Shown here piece by piece: positions 24,205 through 31,558 of a DNA stretch of 33,964 nt (position 1 is its first letter; every line of letters begins with the position of its first letter). The notes under the pieces were generated by a model. That model saw nothing but the letters and a program-made list of their open reading frames with translations, had not been told where the DNA came from and searched no databases. A program made the translations under genes and the position numbers. Origin of the DNA: Parcubacteria group bacterium Licking1014_17. Its GTDB lineage: Bacteria > Patescibacteriota > Minisyncoccia > 2-02-FULL-40-12 > IGHO2-01-FULL-4-A. Location: the NCBI GenBank assembly GCA_007376485.1, contig VMGJ01000008.1, forward strand, positions 1 through 33,964, read 5' to 3'.

Positions 24205-24564
24205 TCAATCTAATGGCGGGGTCTTTGGCGGCAACGGCGAAAAAGTCGGTCTTGCGGCGCCGGTATTCCCGCCAGCCGTGATATTGCTGCTTGAGCTGAA
24301 CAATTCCCCTATATTCGCGCTGAAATTTTTCAGTGAGCTGAATAGGCCTCCGAAGAACGGCTCGCTCTCGCCGGCAACTTTGTTTGCGCTGCTCTTAACC
24401 GCGTCCAAGTTTCCGGAAGGATTGAGTAAGTTCGCAAACTGTTTCTGTGTCGTCCTGAACCAGCCGAAACCGATAATCGAAAAAACAATAATCACGCAAA
24501 CCCACATAAAAATTTTTCTTATGTGCTCCGGCTGATTTTTGATTTCGTTTAATAATTCTTTCAT
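24205..24564 (-). CDS. Single-pass membrane protein, unknown function
   Basis: A 119-residue protein with a charged cytoplasmic start ([18 protein letters not shown]), one membrane helix (about 18-36) and an exported part of low complexity ([13 protein letters not shown]) ending in [10 protein letters not shown]. There is no recognisable domain. It lies 11 bases after the MBL gene and 16 bases before gyrA, so it belongs to the same transcript. The PEHIRK start resembles small membrane proteins of other CPR genomes, but I cannot name a family. Confidence 0.65.
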   Translation of the reverse strand: MKELLNEIKNQPEHIRKIFMWVCVIIVFSIIGFGWFRTTQKQFANLLNPSGNLDAVKSSANKVAGESEPFFGGLFSSLKNFSANIGELFSSSSNITAGGNTGAARPTFSPLPPKTPPLD

Positions 24565-24575
24565 AATCTAACCGC

Positions 24576-25217
24576 CTATCGTTTGAAAACTATTAATTTA
24601 GTTTCCTCCTGCGGCAGTTGTTTTACATTTATTTTTAAAACATCGACCTCTTCCGGCTTAATGCCGATTTCCTTGGTAAATTTTTTGACGTCATCCAGCT
24701 CAATACTTAATCCGGGTATTTTATAATGCATCGGAATTATTATCTTCGGCTCAATTTCTTTGACGAGCTCCACCGCTTCGGCGGCATTCACGGTATAGGT
24801 CCCGCCGACCGGCACGAACAAAATATCTATGTCCGCCCAGTTAATCGCGTCCAGTTGCTCTTGCGTAAATTGTTTCTGCCCGATGTCGCCCAAATGGCAT
24901 AACATCATTTCATCCATATGAATCATGTAAATGGTATTCGATCCCCTTTTGGCTCCTTTTTCATTGTCATGGTACGATTCAATCCCCGTTACCGAAACTC
25001 CCAGCTTTTCGTATTCACCCGGCCCGCCGATGACAAATGTCTCGGGACCGGCGCCTTCAAGGTTGTTGTGGTCAATATGGTCGTGCGTTTTAAGCACGAT
25101 TTGGTCGTTTATTCTGGGCGGTTTCAAGCCGATTTCTTTGGAAAAGGGGTCTATTAAAACGTTCGCGTCTTTGCCCGCTAAACGAAAACACGACTGCCCG
25201 AACCAAGTAATAATCAT
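24576..25217 (-). CDS. MBL-fold metal-dependent hydrolase (UlaG-like group)
   Basis: A 213-residue metallo-beta-lactamase-fold hydrolase. The zinc-binding motif THDHIDH is at 44-50 (His45, His47, Asp49, His50). HLGDIG gives the later metal-bridging Asp and MHYKIPG the last His. The size and the start MIITWFGQSCFRL are typical of the UlaG-like Zn-dependent hydrolase group, often found as conserved single-domain proteins of unknown substrate. There is no beta-CASP domain, so it is not an RNase J type. First gene of the group that ends with gyrA; the promoter ends 11 bases before the ATG. Confidence 0.88.
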   Translation of the reverse strand: MIITWFGQSCFRLAGKDANVLIDPFSKEIGLKPPRINDQIVLKTHDHIDHNNLEGAGPETFVIGGPGEYEKLGVSVTGIESYHDNEKGAKRGSNTIYMIHMDEMMLCHLGDIGQKQFTQEQLDAINWADIDILFVPVGGTYTVNAAEAVELVKEIEPKIIIPMHYKIPGLSIELDDVKKFTKEIGIKPEEVDVLKINVKQLPQEETKLIVFKR

Positions 25218-25228
25218 ACATTAAGTTT

Positions 25229-25258
25229 ACTATAAACAACCCCGAAATTCAATATCAA
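25229..25258 (-). promoter_or_regulatory. Promoter of the MBL-gyrA group
   Basis: On the minus strand TTGATA (25258-25253) and TATAGT (25234-25229) with an 18-bp spacer. Predicted start about 5 bases before ATG 25217, hence a nearly leaderless mRNA. Confidence 0.55.
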
Positions 25259-25330
25259 TTTGGGGCCGGTGAGTGATTTTCAGTAAAGCCCAGCGACGAG
25301 ATGATGCCTCATATCACCATTCACCCTCAC

Positions 25331-26128
25331 TTACAATATTGTTTTTTTGTTTTCGTATAACATGGGCAGATAATCTTGTCTCATTCGGAATTTAGTGCCG
25401 TGATTGTGCCCTGTACGTGCGTCAAAATCCACCAGAATTTTGCCTTGCCCCAATGCTTTCAAAAATCCCTCGAAGCTGAATCTACGCAACATCATTACTT
25501 TGTTGTATTTGTAATATTCTTTTCCGCGTTCCTTCTTCACGTCAGCTTGAACGTAAAAAGCATTGAGTAATTTTGTCCCTGCTTTATGTTTCAAATCATC
25601 AAAGCCCCAGTACGGTTGCGGGCTAAGTTCGTTAAGTCCAATACGTTTTTTGACTGATTCGAGCCATTTTTTGTGTCTGCTATCAACACTGCCAGAATTA
25701 AACGAAATTAAAATTTTCTTAGCCTTGCGATTAATCACAACCTTAAATCCGCGATCGCTTCGCGATCGGCCGTGAATTGTTTGCCGAAAGCTCATCTCAT
25801 TTCTGGGGTAAAGTTTTCCGGCTTCCTCGTGCGGCCAACCATATTTTAATAAGAGAACCTGTGGTACAAATTTGATGGCACGCGGCGAAGGTTCAATATG
25901 GAAAAGTGTTGTTAATGACGAAGTGTTTCTACGCTGAGTTTTTAATTCCCACTCGGTTGCATTCGGTATGGGTAAATTATTTTCTTCAATGCCGAGTAAA
26001 TCCTCAAGAGTATTGCCAATACCACCGGCATTACCCCGTCTTGCGTTTGGGATCCAGCCCATTGCTGAAATCTTCTTGAGCTTATTTATCAATCCCTGTT
26101 TTGTGTAAATTTTAGGCCCTTTCGTCAT
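25331..26128 (-). CDS. Type II restriction endonuclease, MvaI/BcnI family
   Basis: A 265-residue endonuclease. The family signature is the N-terminal segment GGIGNTLEDLLGI (about 35-47) followed by ATEWELKTQRRNTSSLTTLF (57-76), where the E-L-K triad gives the metal-binding active site. MvaI and BcnI cut CCWGG and CCSGG as monomers, nicking one strand at a time; the specificity here cannot be read. It lies 2 bases after the methyltransferase gene and is co-transcribed with it, so the methylase is made first, as expected for safe establishment. Length equals the family norm. Confidence 0.88.
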   Translation of the reverse strand: MTKGPKIYTKQGLINKLKKISAMGWIPNARRGNAGGIGNTLEDLLGIEENNLPIPNATEWELKTQRRNTSSLTTLFHIEPSPRAIKFVPQVLLLKYGWPHEEAGKLYPRNEMSFRQTIHGRSRSDRGFKVVINRKAKKILISFNSGSVDSRHKKWLESVKKRIGLNELSPQPYWGFDDLKHKAGTKLLNAFYVQADVKKERGKEYYKYNKVMMLRRFSFEGFLKALGQGKILVDFDARTGHNHGTKFRMRQDYLPMLYENKKTIL

Positions 26129-26130
26129 GG

Positions 26131-26877
26131 CTATAATAGCTTAATCTGGGGCTTATGGTGTTTTATTCTCTTTAATGCCATACCGCAGTATTCTGGCGAA
26201 ATATCAATCCCGATATAATCTCGCTTGAAATTGATCGCAGAAATAGCAGTGGTACCCGAACCCATAAATGGGTCCAAAATAATTTTTGCATTTGTGGAAG
26301 AAACAATCCTGTTTATAAGATTTACTGGAAAGGCAGCCGGGTGTTCGTTTTTCATTTCTTGAGTAAATTCCCAAACGTCTCCGTGTGCATTTGCTTTCGG
26401 AGATAGTTTGAATTTCGGCTTTGCGATCACATAAATGACTTCGTATGTTGGCAGAAAATAACCGGGATTAAAATTGAGACCACCTTTTCTCTTCCAAATA
26501 ATAATTTGCCGCACCGGAAATCCATTTACAATATCCTGCCTGTCTTGAAGCAAACCATCTTGGACCCGCCACTTATGATTGTAAAAAATCGCACCCGTGC
26601 CAGGAATAACGCGCATCATTTCAGTAAGACATTTTCTCTGCCAATTTACATACTCTTCGTGTGGCATGCAATCATTATAATTAGCATATCCTTTTTGAAG
26701 TGCCGCATTTGCCCATTTGCCGCCCCGACCATCTTTGAGTCCGTTTCCGGTGGAATTTTTGATATTGTAAGGCGGCGAAGTGATAACCAAATCCGTGGCT
26801 CCGTCTGGTATTTTTTTCATCACCTCAACGACATCGCCACAGATTATTTTGTTTATAAAATCATTAGGCCATTTCAT
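26131..26877 (-). CDS. DNA methyltransferase (probably N4-cytosine) of the MvaI/BcnI-type system
   Basis: A 248-residue beta-class amino-methyltransferase. Motif order is IV (TSPPY, 33-37) before I (DPFMGSGTT, 202-210), with VFYN/IFYNHKWR and GVDIS-like GIDISPEY after it. TSPPY is the usual catalytic motif of N4-cytosine methylases, which agrees with the known partners of MvaI and BcnI. There is no separate target-recognition domain beyond the region between the motifs. It protects host DNA from the adjacent endonuclease. Codon use looks more AT-rich than that of gyrA, in line with recent acquisition (impression only). Confidence 0.9.
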   Translation of the reverse strand: MKWPNDFINKIICGDVVEVMKKIPDGATDLVITSPPYNIKNSTGNGLKDGRGGKWANAALQKGYANYNDCMPHEEYVNWQRKCLTEMMRVIPGTGAIFYNHKWRVQDGLLQDRQDIVNGFPVRQIIIWKRKGGLNFNPGYFLPTYEVIYVIAKPKFKLSPKANAHGDVWEFTQEMKNEHPAAFPVNLINRIVSSTNAKIILDPFMGSGTTAISAINFKRDYIGIDISPEYCGMALKRIKHHKPQIKLL

Positions 26878-26880
26878 AAT

Positions 26881-26913
26881 ATTATATTTCCATCCTACCC
26901 TGATTTTAGGGTA
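26881..26913 (-). promoter_or_regulatory. Promoter and operator-like palindrome of the R-M operon
   Basis: On the minus strand a TATAAT box (26886-26881) ends 3 bases before ATG 26877. The palindrome TACCCT-gatttt-AGGGTA (26896-26913) covers the place of the -35 box. Such a site could bind a repressor or the methylase itself; no C-protein gene is present. Confidence 0.5.
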
Positions 26914-26940
26914 AGTTCAATGGCGAAAAGTTGAACGTGA

Positions 26941-27075
26941 GCCGACTCTTTTTCGGGCTATTGAGATTGTTGCCAGCATGGTTTTGTCAACGGCTGGAAT
27001 GCCTTGACAAATGGCGGCAATCTCACAGATGGATTTTCGTCGCTGGCGAAAATCCAGTCCCGAAAAAGGGTTGGC
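26941..27075 (+). ncRNA. Predicted structured RNA with a three-way junction, upstream of the S1 gene
   Basis: 135 bases fold by eye into a closed three-way junction. P1 is 17 bp (26941-26957 with 27059-27075). P2 is 13 bp (26962-26974 with 27013-27025), capped by an 8-bp helix (26983-26990 with 27004-27011). P3 is 10 bp (27030-27039 with 27047-27056). The joints are 4, 4 and 2 bases. All four non-Watson-Crick pairs (26944-27072, 26947-27069, 26970-27017, 26971-27016) are G.U only when read as plus-strand RNA; on the minus strand they would be A.C. It ends 62 bases before the S1 start codon. It is either a 5' leader or a free-standing RNA. No known class is recognised. Confidence 0.65.
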
Positions 27076-27109
27076 GAGCAATAGATAAAACGATCCGTCG
27101 GCTTGCGAT

Positions 27110-27176
27110 GCTAATAATATCGTGTTATTCTCCCTGAATGGATTCAATCTACAACAACGCCGCTAATAATATCGTG
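27110..27176 (+). repeat. 15-bp direct repeat around the S1 start codon
   Basis: GCTAATAATATCGTG occurs at 27110-27124 (14 bases before the S1 ATG) and again at 27162-27176 (codons 9-13 of the gene). The first copy fills the gap between a TTGCGA (27104-27109) and a TATTCT (27126-27131), a weak promoter. It may be a repeated binding site or a small duplication. Confidence 0.6.
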
Positions 27177-28268
27177 ATAAAAGAACTTCTGGCGAGGGCG
27201 GAATACGGTTTACCAAAGCCGGGGCAGATTCTTGAGGGCGCCGTTATTTCAAGTAATAAAAATATGGTTCTCGTGGACCTCGGAATGTTCGGAATCGGAG
27301 TCGTCTACCCCGGCGAATTTTATGATAACCCTGACCTCCAAAAATCCATCAAGAAAGGACAAAATGTTTCCGCCATTCTTTTGGAAGTGGAAAACGCCGA
27401 CGGCTACCGCGAGCTCTCGCTCAAACGGGCTCAGGTTATGACCGCGTGGGAATACATAAGAGGCAAAAAGGAAAGCGGCGAAATAATAACGACCAAGGTG
27501 ATAAACATCAACAAGGGCGGATTGATTGTTGAGATCAGCGGCATCCAGGGATTTTTGCCTTTGTCCCAGCTTGCCCCGAACCACTATCCAAAAGTTGGCA
27601 GCGGCAACACTTCGCTGATCGTTCAGGCGCTTCAGAAATTCAGAGGGCAGGATTTTCAAATCAGGATAATCGATTACTCCGAAACAGATAATAAATTAAT
27701 CGTTTCCGAAAAAGCGGCTTTTGACGACAAACTGAAAGAAAAAATCGCCAAACTTAAAGTCGGCGACACGGTCAGCGGCACCATTACGGACGTCACCGAT
27801 TTCGGAGCTTTTGTCGCCATAAATATTCCGGGCGAGCCGGCGACTGAAGCCAACCCCGAAACGCCGGCGACCGACAGGCTTGAAGGACTTATCCATATTT
27901 CCGAAATAGACTGGAAAATAGTCGAGAACCCGCGCGACTTTCTGGCGGCGGGACAGGAGGTACAGGCAAAAATCACGAATATCGAAGGAACGAAAGTTTC
28001 GCTGTCACTGAAGGCGCTAAAAGCCGACCCATGGGCAAACGCGGAAAACACCACGCCGGTTGGCACCAAGACCGAAGGCGAAGTCGTAAAAGTCACCAAT
28101 TACGGATTACTGGTATCCCTGCCCAATAATATTTTGGGGCTGATACCGGCCGCTGAACTAAACCAGAGAAAGCCGGAAGAGACGCCGAAATTAGGCCAGA
28201 AAGTTCCGGTCGCTATTATTTCAATAGACCCCGCTGACCATAAAATGCTTCTGACTCTCTTGTCGTAA
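27138..28268 (+). CDS. rpsA: S1 RNA-binding domain protein (ribosomal protein S1-like)
   Basis: A 376-residue protein with four S1 (OB-fold) domains at about residues 29-97, 113-190, 205-290 and 303-376. Each has the pattern G..V.G.V......G..V......G....SE or a variant: GQILEGAVISSNKNMVLVDL, GGLIVEISGIQGFLPLSQL, GDTVSGTITDVTDFGAFVAI and GTKTEGEVVKVTNYGLLVSL. Domain 3 has an insert (PGEPATEANPETPATDR) in its loop. E. coli S1 has six domains; four is common in smaller bacteria. S1 holds mRNA on the 30S subunit and helps start on mRNAs lacking Shine-Dalgarno sites, which fits the rarity of such sites here. A terminator follows 27 bases after the stop. Confidence 0.9.
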   Translation: MDSIYNNAANNIVIKELLARAEYGLPKPGQILEGAVISSNKNMVLVDLGMFGIGVVYPGEFYDNPDLQKSIKKGQNVSAILLEVENADGYRELSLKRAQVMTAWEYIRGKKESGEIITTKVININKGGLIVEISGIQGFLPLSQLAPNHYPKVGSGNTSLIVQALQKFRGQDFQIRIIDYSETDNKLIVSEKAAFDDKLKEKIAKLKVGDTVSGTITDVTDFGAFVAINIPGEPATEANPETPATDRLEGLIHISEIDWKIVENPRDFLAAGQEVQAKITNIEGTKVSLSLKALKADPWANAENTTPVGTKTEGEVVKVTNYGLLVSLPNNILGLIPAAELNQRKPEETPKLGQKVPVAIISIDPADHKMLLTLLS

Positions 28269-28295
28269 CCGGCAAGCCCAATCGGATTCTCAAAT

Positions 28296-28321
28296 ATCGC
28301 GCCAAAGACCGCGATTTTTTT
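28296..28321 (+). terminator. Intrinsic terminator after the S1 gene
   Basis: ATCGCG (28296-28301), loop of 8, CGCGAT (28310-28315), then seven T to 28321. Confidence 0.8.
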
Positions 28322-28344
28322 GTTTTAATTATCAACATATCCGA

Positions 28345-28373
28345 TTGTCGGGGAAGTGGGGTTGATTTAAAAT
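28345..28373 (+). promoter_or_regulatory. Promoter of the coiled-coil gene pair
   Basis: TTGTCG (28345-28350), 17-bp spacer, TAAAAT (28368-28373). Predicted leader of about 8 bases to ATG 28388. Confidence 0.6.
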
Positions 28374-28387
28374 GAAAGAAGACAAAT

Positions 28388-30439
28388 ATGTCTGATATCA
28401 AAATAAAAACTGCCGATTATACAGCCGGCGAAGATGCGGTTAATTTGGCGCACAGAATAAAAGTCACGGGTATCAGTATGGAATCCGCGCCATCAATAGC
28501 CCCAGGTTCTGAAGTGGTTGAGGAACCAGTAAAAGAGGCGGGAATAAAGGAAGTGGAGGAAAAAGGATTTGATATTACGCCAGAACAACAGCTTGGAATT
28601 GAAATAAATAAAGAAAGATTTAATGCTACAGATGCTTACAAAAAAGAAATAGGGCTATCTCGGGAAGTGGTAGATGTTCTTACAAAAAATCCGGAGATTC
28701 CAGCAGGAAACATAGAAGATTTGAAAAAAATAGAAGAAGCAGCAGAACTTAAAAAAGCATTGACGGAAGGGACTACAGTCAATGAAGTGACCGATGAAAC
28801 GAAAAGATTAGCCGAAGAAGCCGAAGTAAATGATTCGCCTCAGAAAAACAGTAATAAGATGTTTTACGTTGCTGGTGGAGCAGTGGGTCCGCTCAAAAAA
28901 AAGCCGACGAAAGAGGCTGAAGCAGAAAAACCCGAATTTGATAAAGATAATCCGCTGGGTCCGAATCTGGAATTTCCTCGAGAATTAGCGAATAAAGAAG
29001 GGGTTGTATTTACTGAAAAGATTACAGATAAACCAAATCAACTGAAAAAAGAAGAACCCAAAAGGGAATCAACGGTCCAAGAAAAAGAGCCCGCCGTCTC
29101 TGTCAAGAGTGAAAAAAGACCAAGCGAATTACCAAAAGCACAAAAAGAATCTTCCGAACCACCACTTGAAAAATCCGCTGAGCCGCCTGAGATACCGCCC
29201 ATCGAGAAAAAGACCGAAGAAAAACTAGAAAAACCAAAGCAAACACCAGAAATAAATCTGAAAAGGCAGGAGGACCTTGAATATCTTAAGCGCATGACCA
29301 AGGGCTGGTTTGGAAAGGCATGTGAAAAAACGAAGCAGTTTGCTGGCGAATTATACACCCGTCATGGTAAAACTTACGTTACCAGAATGCTGGCTCTCTG
29401 GCCAAGTCTTGAAATAAAATGTTCAAAACACTGGGAGTACGAGGCAAAAACCAAAAAAATCAGATGGGAAGAGGAAGAGAAAGGATGGCGTGATCAGCTG
29501 AATGAAATAAATCAAAATATCGCGCAGACCGGAGATAAACTGGAAAAACTGGAATTGATGCAGGAAAAAAGGAAGATTGAAATAGAACTAATCAAAACGG
29601 GGACCAAGAAGGAACGCTACATGGGAAAATTCAACGTGTGGAAAAGCAACACCGAGCGTTATGCCACGCGTATTAGAAACACCGCGGAAAGAACAATGGG
29701 CGGTCTGCTTATTTTATCCAGTCCATTAAAAACCAAGTTGAATGAAATAGGTAAGAAAAGAGAAGAAGTAAATGTGAACATCAACCTGATTAATGAAGAG
29801 CTGGCTGGCTGTGATGCCTTAAAACAGGATATTGTTAAACAGCTTCATAATGCCAAAGGACTGAGAAGGTCTGAGAAGTATGGTCTTAAAAGGCAAATGA
29901 AGAAGATTGATATCAAAATAAATAATCTTTTAAGAACAAAGAAAGTGGAAGATAAAAGGGACACAAATTTGTCGGCAAGATTTTCCCGCCTCAAGAGAAA
30001 AGATAACTACCTTGACGGAAGAATCGGAGAGATGAAAGCACTAATGGATGAAGCCATGGTTAATAAAGAAGAGGAAACCCCCTATGAGGAAATAAAATCT
30101 TATAAGTTTACCGATTTTCAGAGAGAGGCCGGAGTAAAAAAAGAAGAATCCGCGGGCGGGGTTACATTTGAATCAACAACCGAGGCGGGACAGGAAGAAA
30201 TTAAAATGAAAGGTGAGAAATTTCTGGAAAATTGGAATAAAATATTAGGGAACCCAGAAATCAATCCCAATAAACTTAAAGCGCTTATGGGTAATTCTTA
30301 TAACCCCGAGGAAGAAATGCCAATATCTAAATTTACCCGAATGATGAAAGTTTTTCTGAAGAGGATTGGCGAGGAGAATATAGCCGATGTCAGAATCAAT
30401 AAATTCATTAAAGAAATGAAAAAACAAAAAGTCGCTTAA
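28388..30439 (+). CDS. Large charged coiled-coil protein, unknown function
   Basis: A 683-residue soluble protein without signal peptide or membrane helix. The first 300 residues are Glu/Lys/Pro-rich and probably disordered (for example repeated EKP, PPEIPPIEKK stretches). From about residue 300 a basic region (TKGWFGKACEKTKQFAGEL) is followed by long heptad-like helices (about 350-440 and 455-560) such as EIGKKREEVNVNINLINEEL. The C-terminal 90 residues (EKFLENWNKILGNPEINPNK) form a small helical domain. No family is recognised. Its own promoter lies just upstream, and a 105-residue acidic coiled-coil gene follows 11 bases after the stop. A scaffolding or cytoskeleton-like role is possible but unsupported. 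Confidence 0.75.
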   Translation: MSDIKIKTADYTAGEDAVNLAHRIKVTGISMESAPSIAPGSEVVEEPVKEAGIKEVEEKGFDITPEQQLGIEINKERFNATDAYKKEIGLSREVVDVLTKNPEIPAGNIEDLKKIEEAAELKKALTEGTTVNEVTDETKRLAEEAEVNDSPQKNSNKMFYVAGGAVGPLKKKPTKEAEAEKPEFDKDNPLGPNLEFPRELANKEGVVFTEKITDKPNQLKKEEPKRESTVQEKEPAVSVKSEKRPSELPKAQKESSEPPLEKSAEPPEIPPIEKKTEEKLEKPKQTPEINLKRQEDLEYLKRMTKGWFGKACEKTKQFAGELYTRHGKTYVTRMLALWPSLEIKCSKHWEYEAKTKKIRWEEEEKGWRDQLNEINQNIAQTGDKLEKLELMQEKRKIEIELIKTGTKKERYMGKFNVWKSNTERYATRIRNTAERTMGGLLILSSPLKTKLNEIGKKREEVNVNINLINEELAGCDALKQDIVKQLHNAKGLRRSEKYGLKRQMKKIDIKINNLLRTKKVEDKRDTNLSARFSRLKRKDNYLDGRIGEMKALMDEAMVNKEEETPYEEIKSYKFTDFQREAGVKKEESAGGVTFESTTEAGQEEIKMKGEKFLENWNKILGNPEINPNKLKALMGNSYNPEEEMPISKFTRMMKVFLKRIGEENIADVRINKFIKEMKKQKVA

Positions 30440-30450
30440 TGTAAACAAAT

Positions 30451-30768
30451 ATGACCGACGAAGACGATAAAAAAAATAATCAACAGGGTCAGGATGAAGA
30501 TATAACTCTCGCGCCGTCAGATGAGGAAATTGATATTGAAAACCAAATGAATGATTTGGTTAAACGGCTTGAAGAAGTTTCGGTTAGCATGGAAGAAAGA
30601 AAAAAACTGCTTGATGAAACCGAAACAACCGTCAAAGAAGCGGAGAAAATAACAAAACGGGTTGACGATATTGAAAAACAAGCCGAGAAGGACGTGGATT
30701 CGGCTCTTAAAGAACAGATCGCCGACATCGACGAGGCCATGAGAGAAGAGGAAAAAGAAGAAAAATAA
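30451..30768 (+). CDS. Small acidic coiled-coil protein, partner of the preceding gene
   Basis: A 105-residue, very acidic protein (start MTDEDDKKNNQQGQDED). A long single helix from about residue 28 to 100 has hydrophobic heptads (MNDLVKRLEEVSVSMEERKK, LLDETETTVKEAEKI). It ends in a Glu/Lys cluster. No domain is recognised. It is co-directional and 11 bases from the 683-residue gene, and a bidirectional terminator follows. The charge is opposite to the basic core of its neighbour, which suggests an interaction (inference). Confidence 0.7.
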   Translation: MTDEDDKKNNQQGQDEDITLAPSDEEIDIENQMNDLVKRLEEVSVSMEERKKLLDETETTVKEAEKITKRVDDIEKQAEKDVDSALKEQIADIDEAMREEEKEEK

Positions 30769-30791
30769 ATAGGATATAATCAAATAATAAA

Positions 30792-30822
30792 AACACGTCT
30801 CGGATGGAGACGTGTTGTGTTT
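30792..30822. terminator. Bidirectional terminator between convergent genes
   Basis: A 10-bp stem AACACGTCTC (30792-30801) / GAGACGTGTT (30807-30816) with a 5-base loop. TGTTTT on the right and AATAAAA on the left give U-tracts in both directions. It separates the 105-residue gene from the minus-strand gene ending at 30844. Confidence 0.85.
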
Positions 30823-30843
30823 TAGAAATACGGCTGTTTATTA

Positions 30844-31392
30844 TTAGGATGCGGATATTTTGAACCCCCCGGTCGGATAATCCTTGTAATTTTTGTAATT
30901 TACGCCGAGAATCTCATCAAAACTGAAATGAAGCGAACGTAGAGTGCCATCCAGCGAGTCATTTGGGCGCCAAATTGACAAATTATACTCTTGCCTTTCA
31001 AGCACCTCCCGAGCTTGCGAAGATCCTTTCTCCGCAAGCACCCAAAGCAGATCATATGCAGCAAACGCATCGCTGCCGGGGTTCCCCAAAATACCTAGCC
31101 CCGCCTTGTCTTTCGAATCAAAAAGATAAAAAGCAAATAGTTTCCCTGGCGGTTTTCTGAAGATTTTCCTGTTTGCACTCGCTCTCAAGGAGATTATATA
31201 GCTGTTGCGAGTATCGCCGGGATGAAATGTAATTTCTATTTCATACAACGGGGTTGTTTTGGAATTTAAAACAAACTTCACCTTTTCCCTGCTTTTATCA
31301 TCTTTGATTACTTGGCAACATCCAAATCCTCCCAGTTGGAAAATGTCGGTAATATAATGAGCGGCATGTTGCCAGTTACCTTTCTTTCCCAT
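30844..31392 (-). CDS. Soluble protein of unknown function with a true Shine-Dalgarno site
   Basis: A 182-residue protein. I start it at ATG 31392 because AAGGAG stands 8 bases upstream; an earlier in-frame start at 31425 would place that site inside the gene. There is no signal peptide or membrane helix. The protein is mixed alpha/beta, with GGFGCCQVIKDDKSREK near the start, a strand-rich part (YEIEITFHPGD, YIISLRASANRK), a helical part (AAYDLLWVLAEKGSSQA) and an end GGFKISAS. No family is recognised. A good promoter lies at 31466-31494, making it a separate unit convergent with the coiled-coil pair. Confidence 0.75.
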   Translation of the reverse strand: MGKKGNWQHAAHYITDIFQLGGFGCCQVIKDDKSREKVKFVLNSKTTPLYEIEITFHPGDTRNSYIISLRASANRKIFRKPPGKLFAFYLFDSKDKAGLGILGNPGSDAFAAYDLLWVLAEKGSSQAREVLERQEYNLSIWRPNDSLDGTLRSLHFSFDEILGVNYKNYKDYPTGGFKISAS

Positions 31393-31400
31393 AACACATT

Positions 31401-31406
31401 CTCCTT
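31401..31406 (-). promoter_or_regulatory. Ribosome binding site AAGGAG that sets the start at 31392
   Basis: A minus-strand AAGGAG with an 8-base spacer to ATG. It is the only clear Shine-Dalgarno sequence I found among the genes of this window, and it decides between the two candidate starts. Confidence 0.7.
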
Positions 31407-31465
31407 CCCCGCTGTGCGCGGACAAAAAATCCCATTTTTCAAACAGCTAAAGAACAGCCGCCAAT

Positions 31466-31494
31466 AATATATACCTATTCTCATACTTTTGCAA
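31466..31494 (-). promoter_or_regulatory. Promoter of the 182-residue protein
   Basis: On the minus strand TTGCAA (31494-31489), 17-bp spacer, TATATT (31471-31466). The leader would be about 67 bases and contains the AAGGAG site. Confidence 0.6.
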
Positions 31495-31521
31495 TAAAAA
31501 GAGAGCAATCCAATCAAATCT

Positions 31522-31550
31522 TTGCGAAAATAAACTTTTTGTGCTAATCT
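31522..31550 (+). promoter_or_regulatory. ftsH promoter (leaderless layout)
   Basis: TTGCGA (31522-31527), 17-bp spacer, TAATCT (31545-31550). The -10 box ends 8 bases before ATG 31559, so the transcript would start at about the start codon. It overlaps back to back with the divergent promoter at 31466-31494. Confidence 0.55.
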
Positions 31551-31558
31551 CTTTTATT

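Noticed and set aside
25260-25330. Imperfect GGTGA/TCACC symmetry between the MBL and endonuclease genes
   Set aside because: Too many gaps for a credible stem and no U-tract; not called as a terminator.
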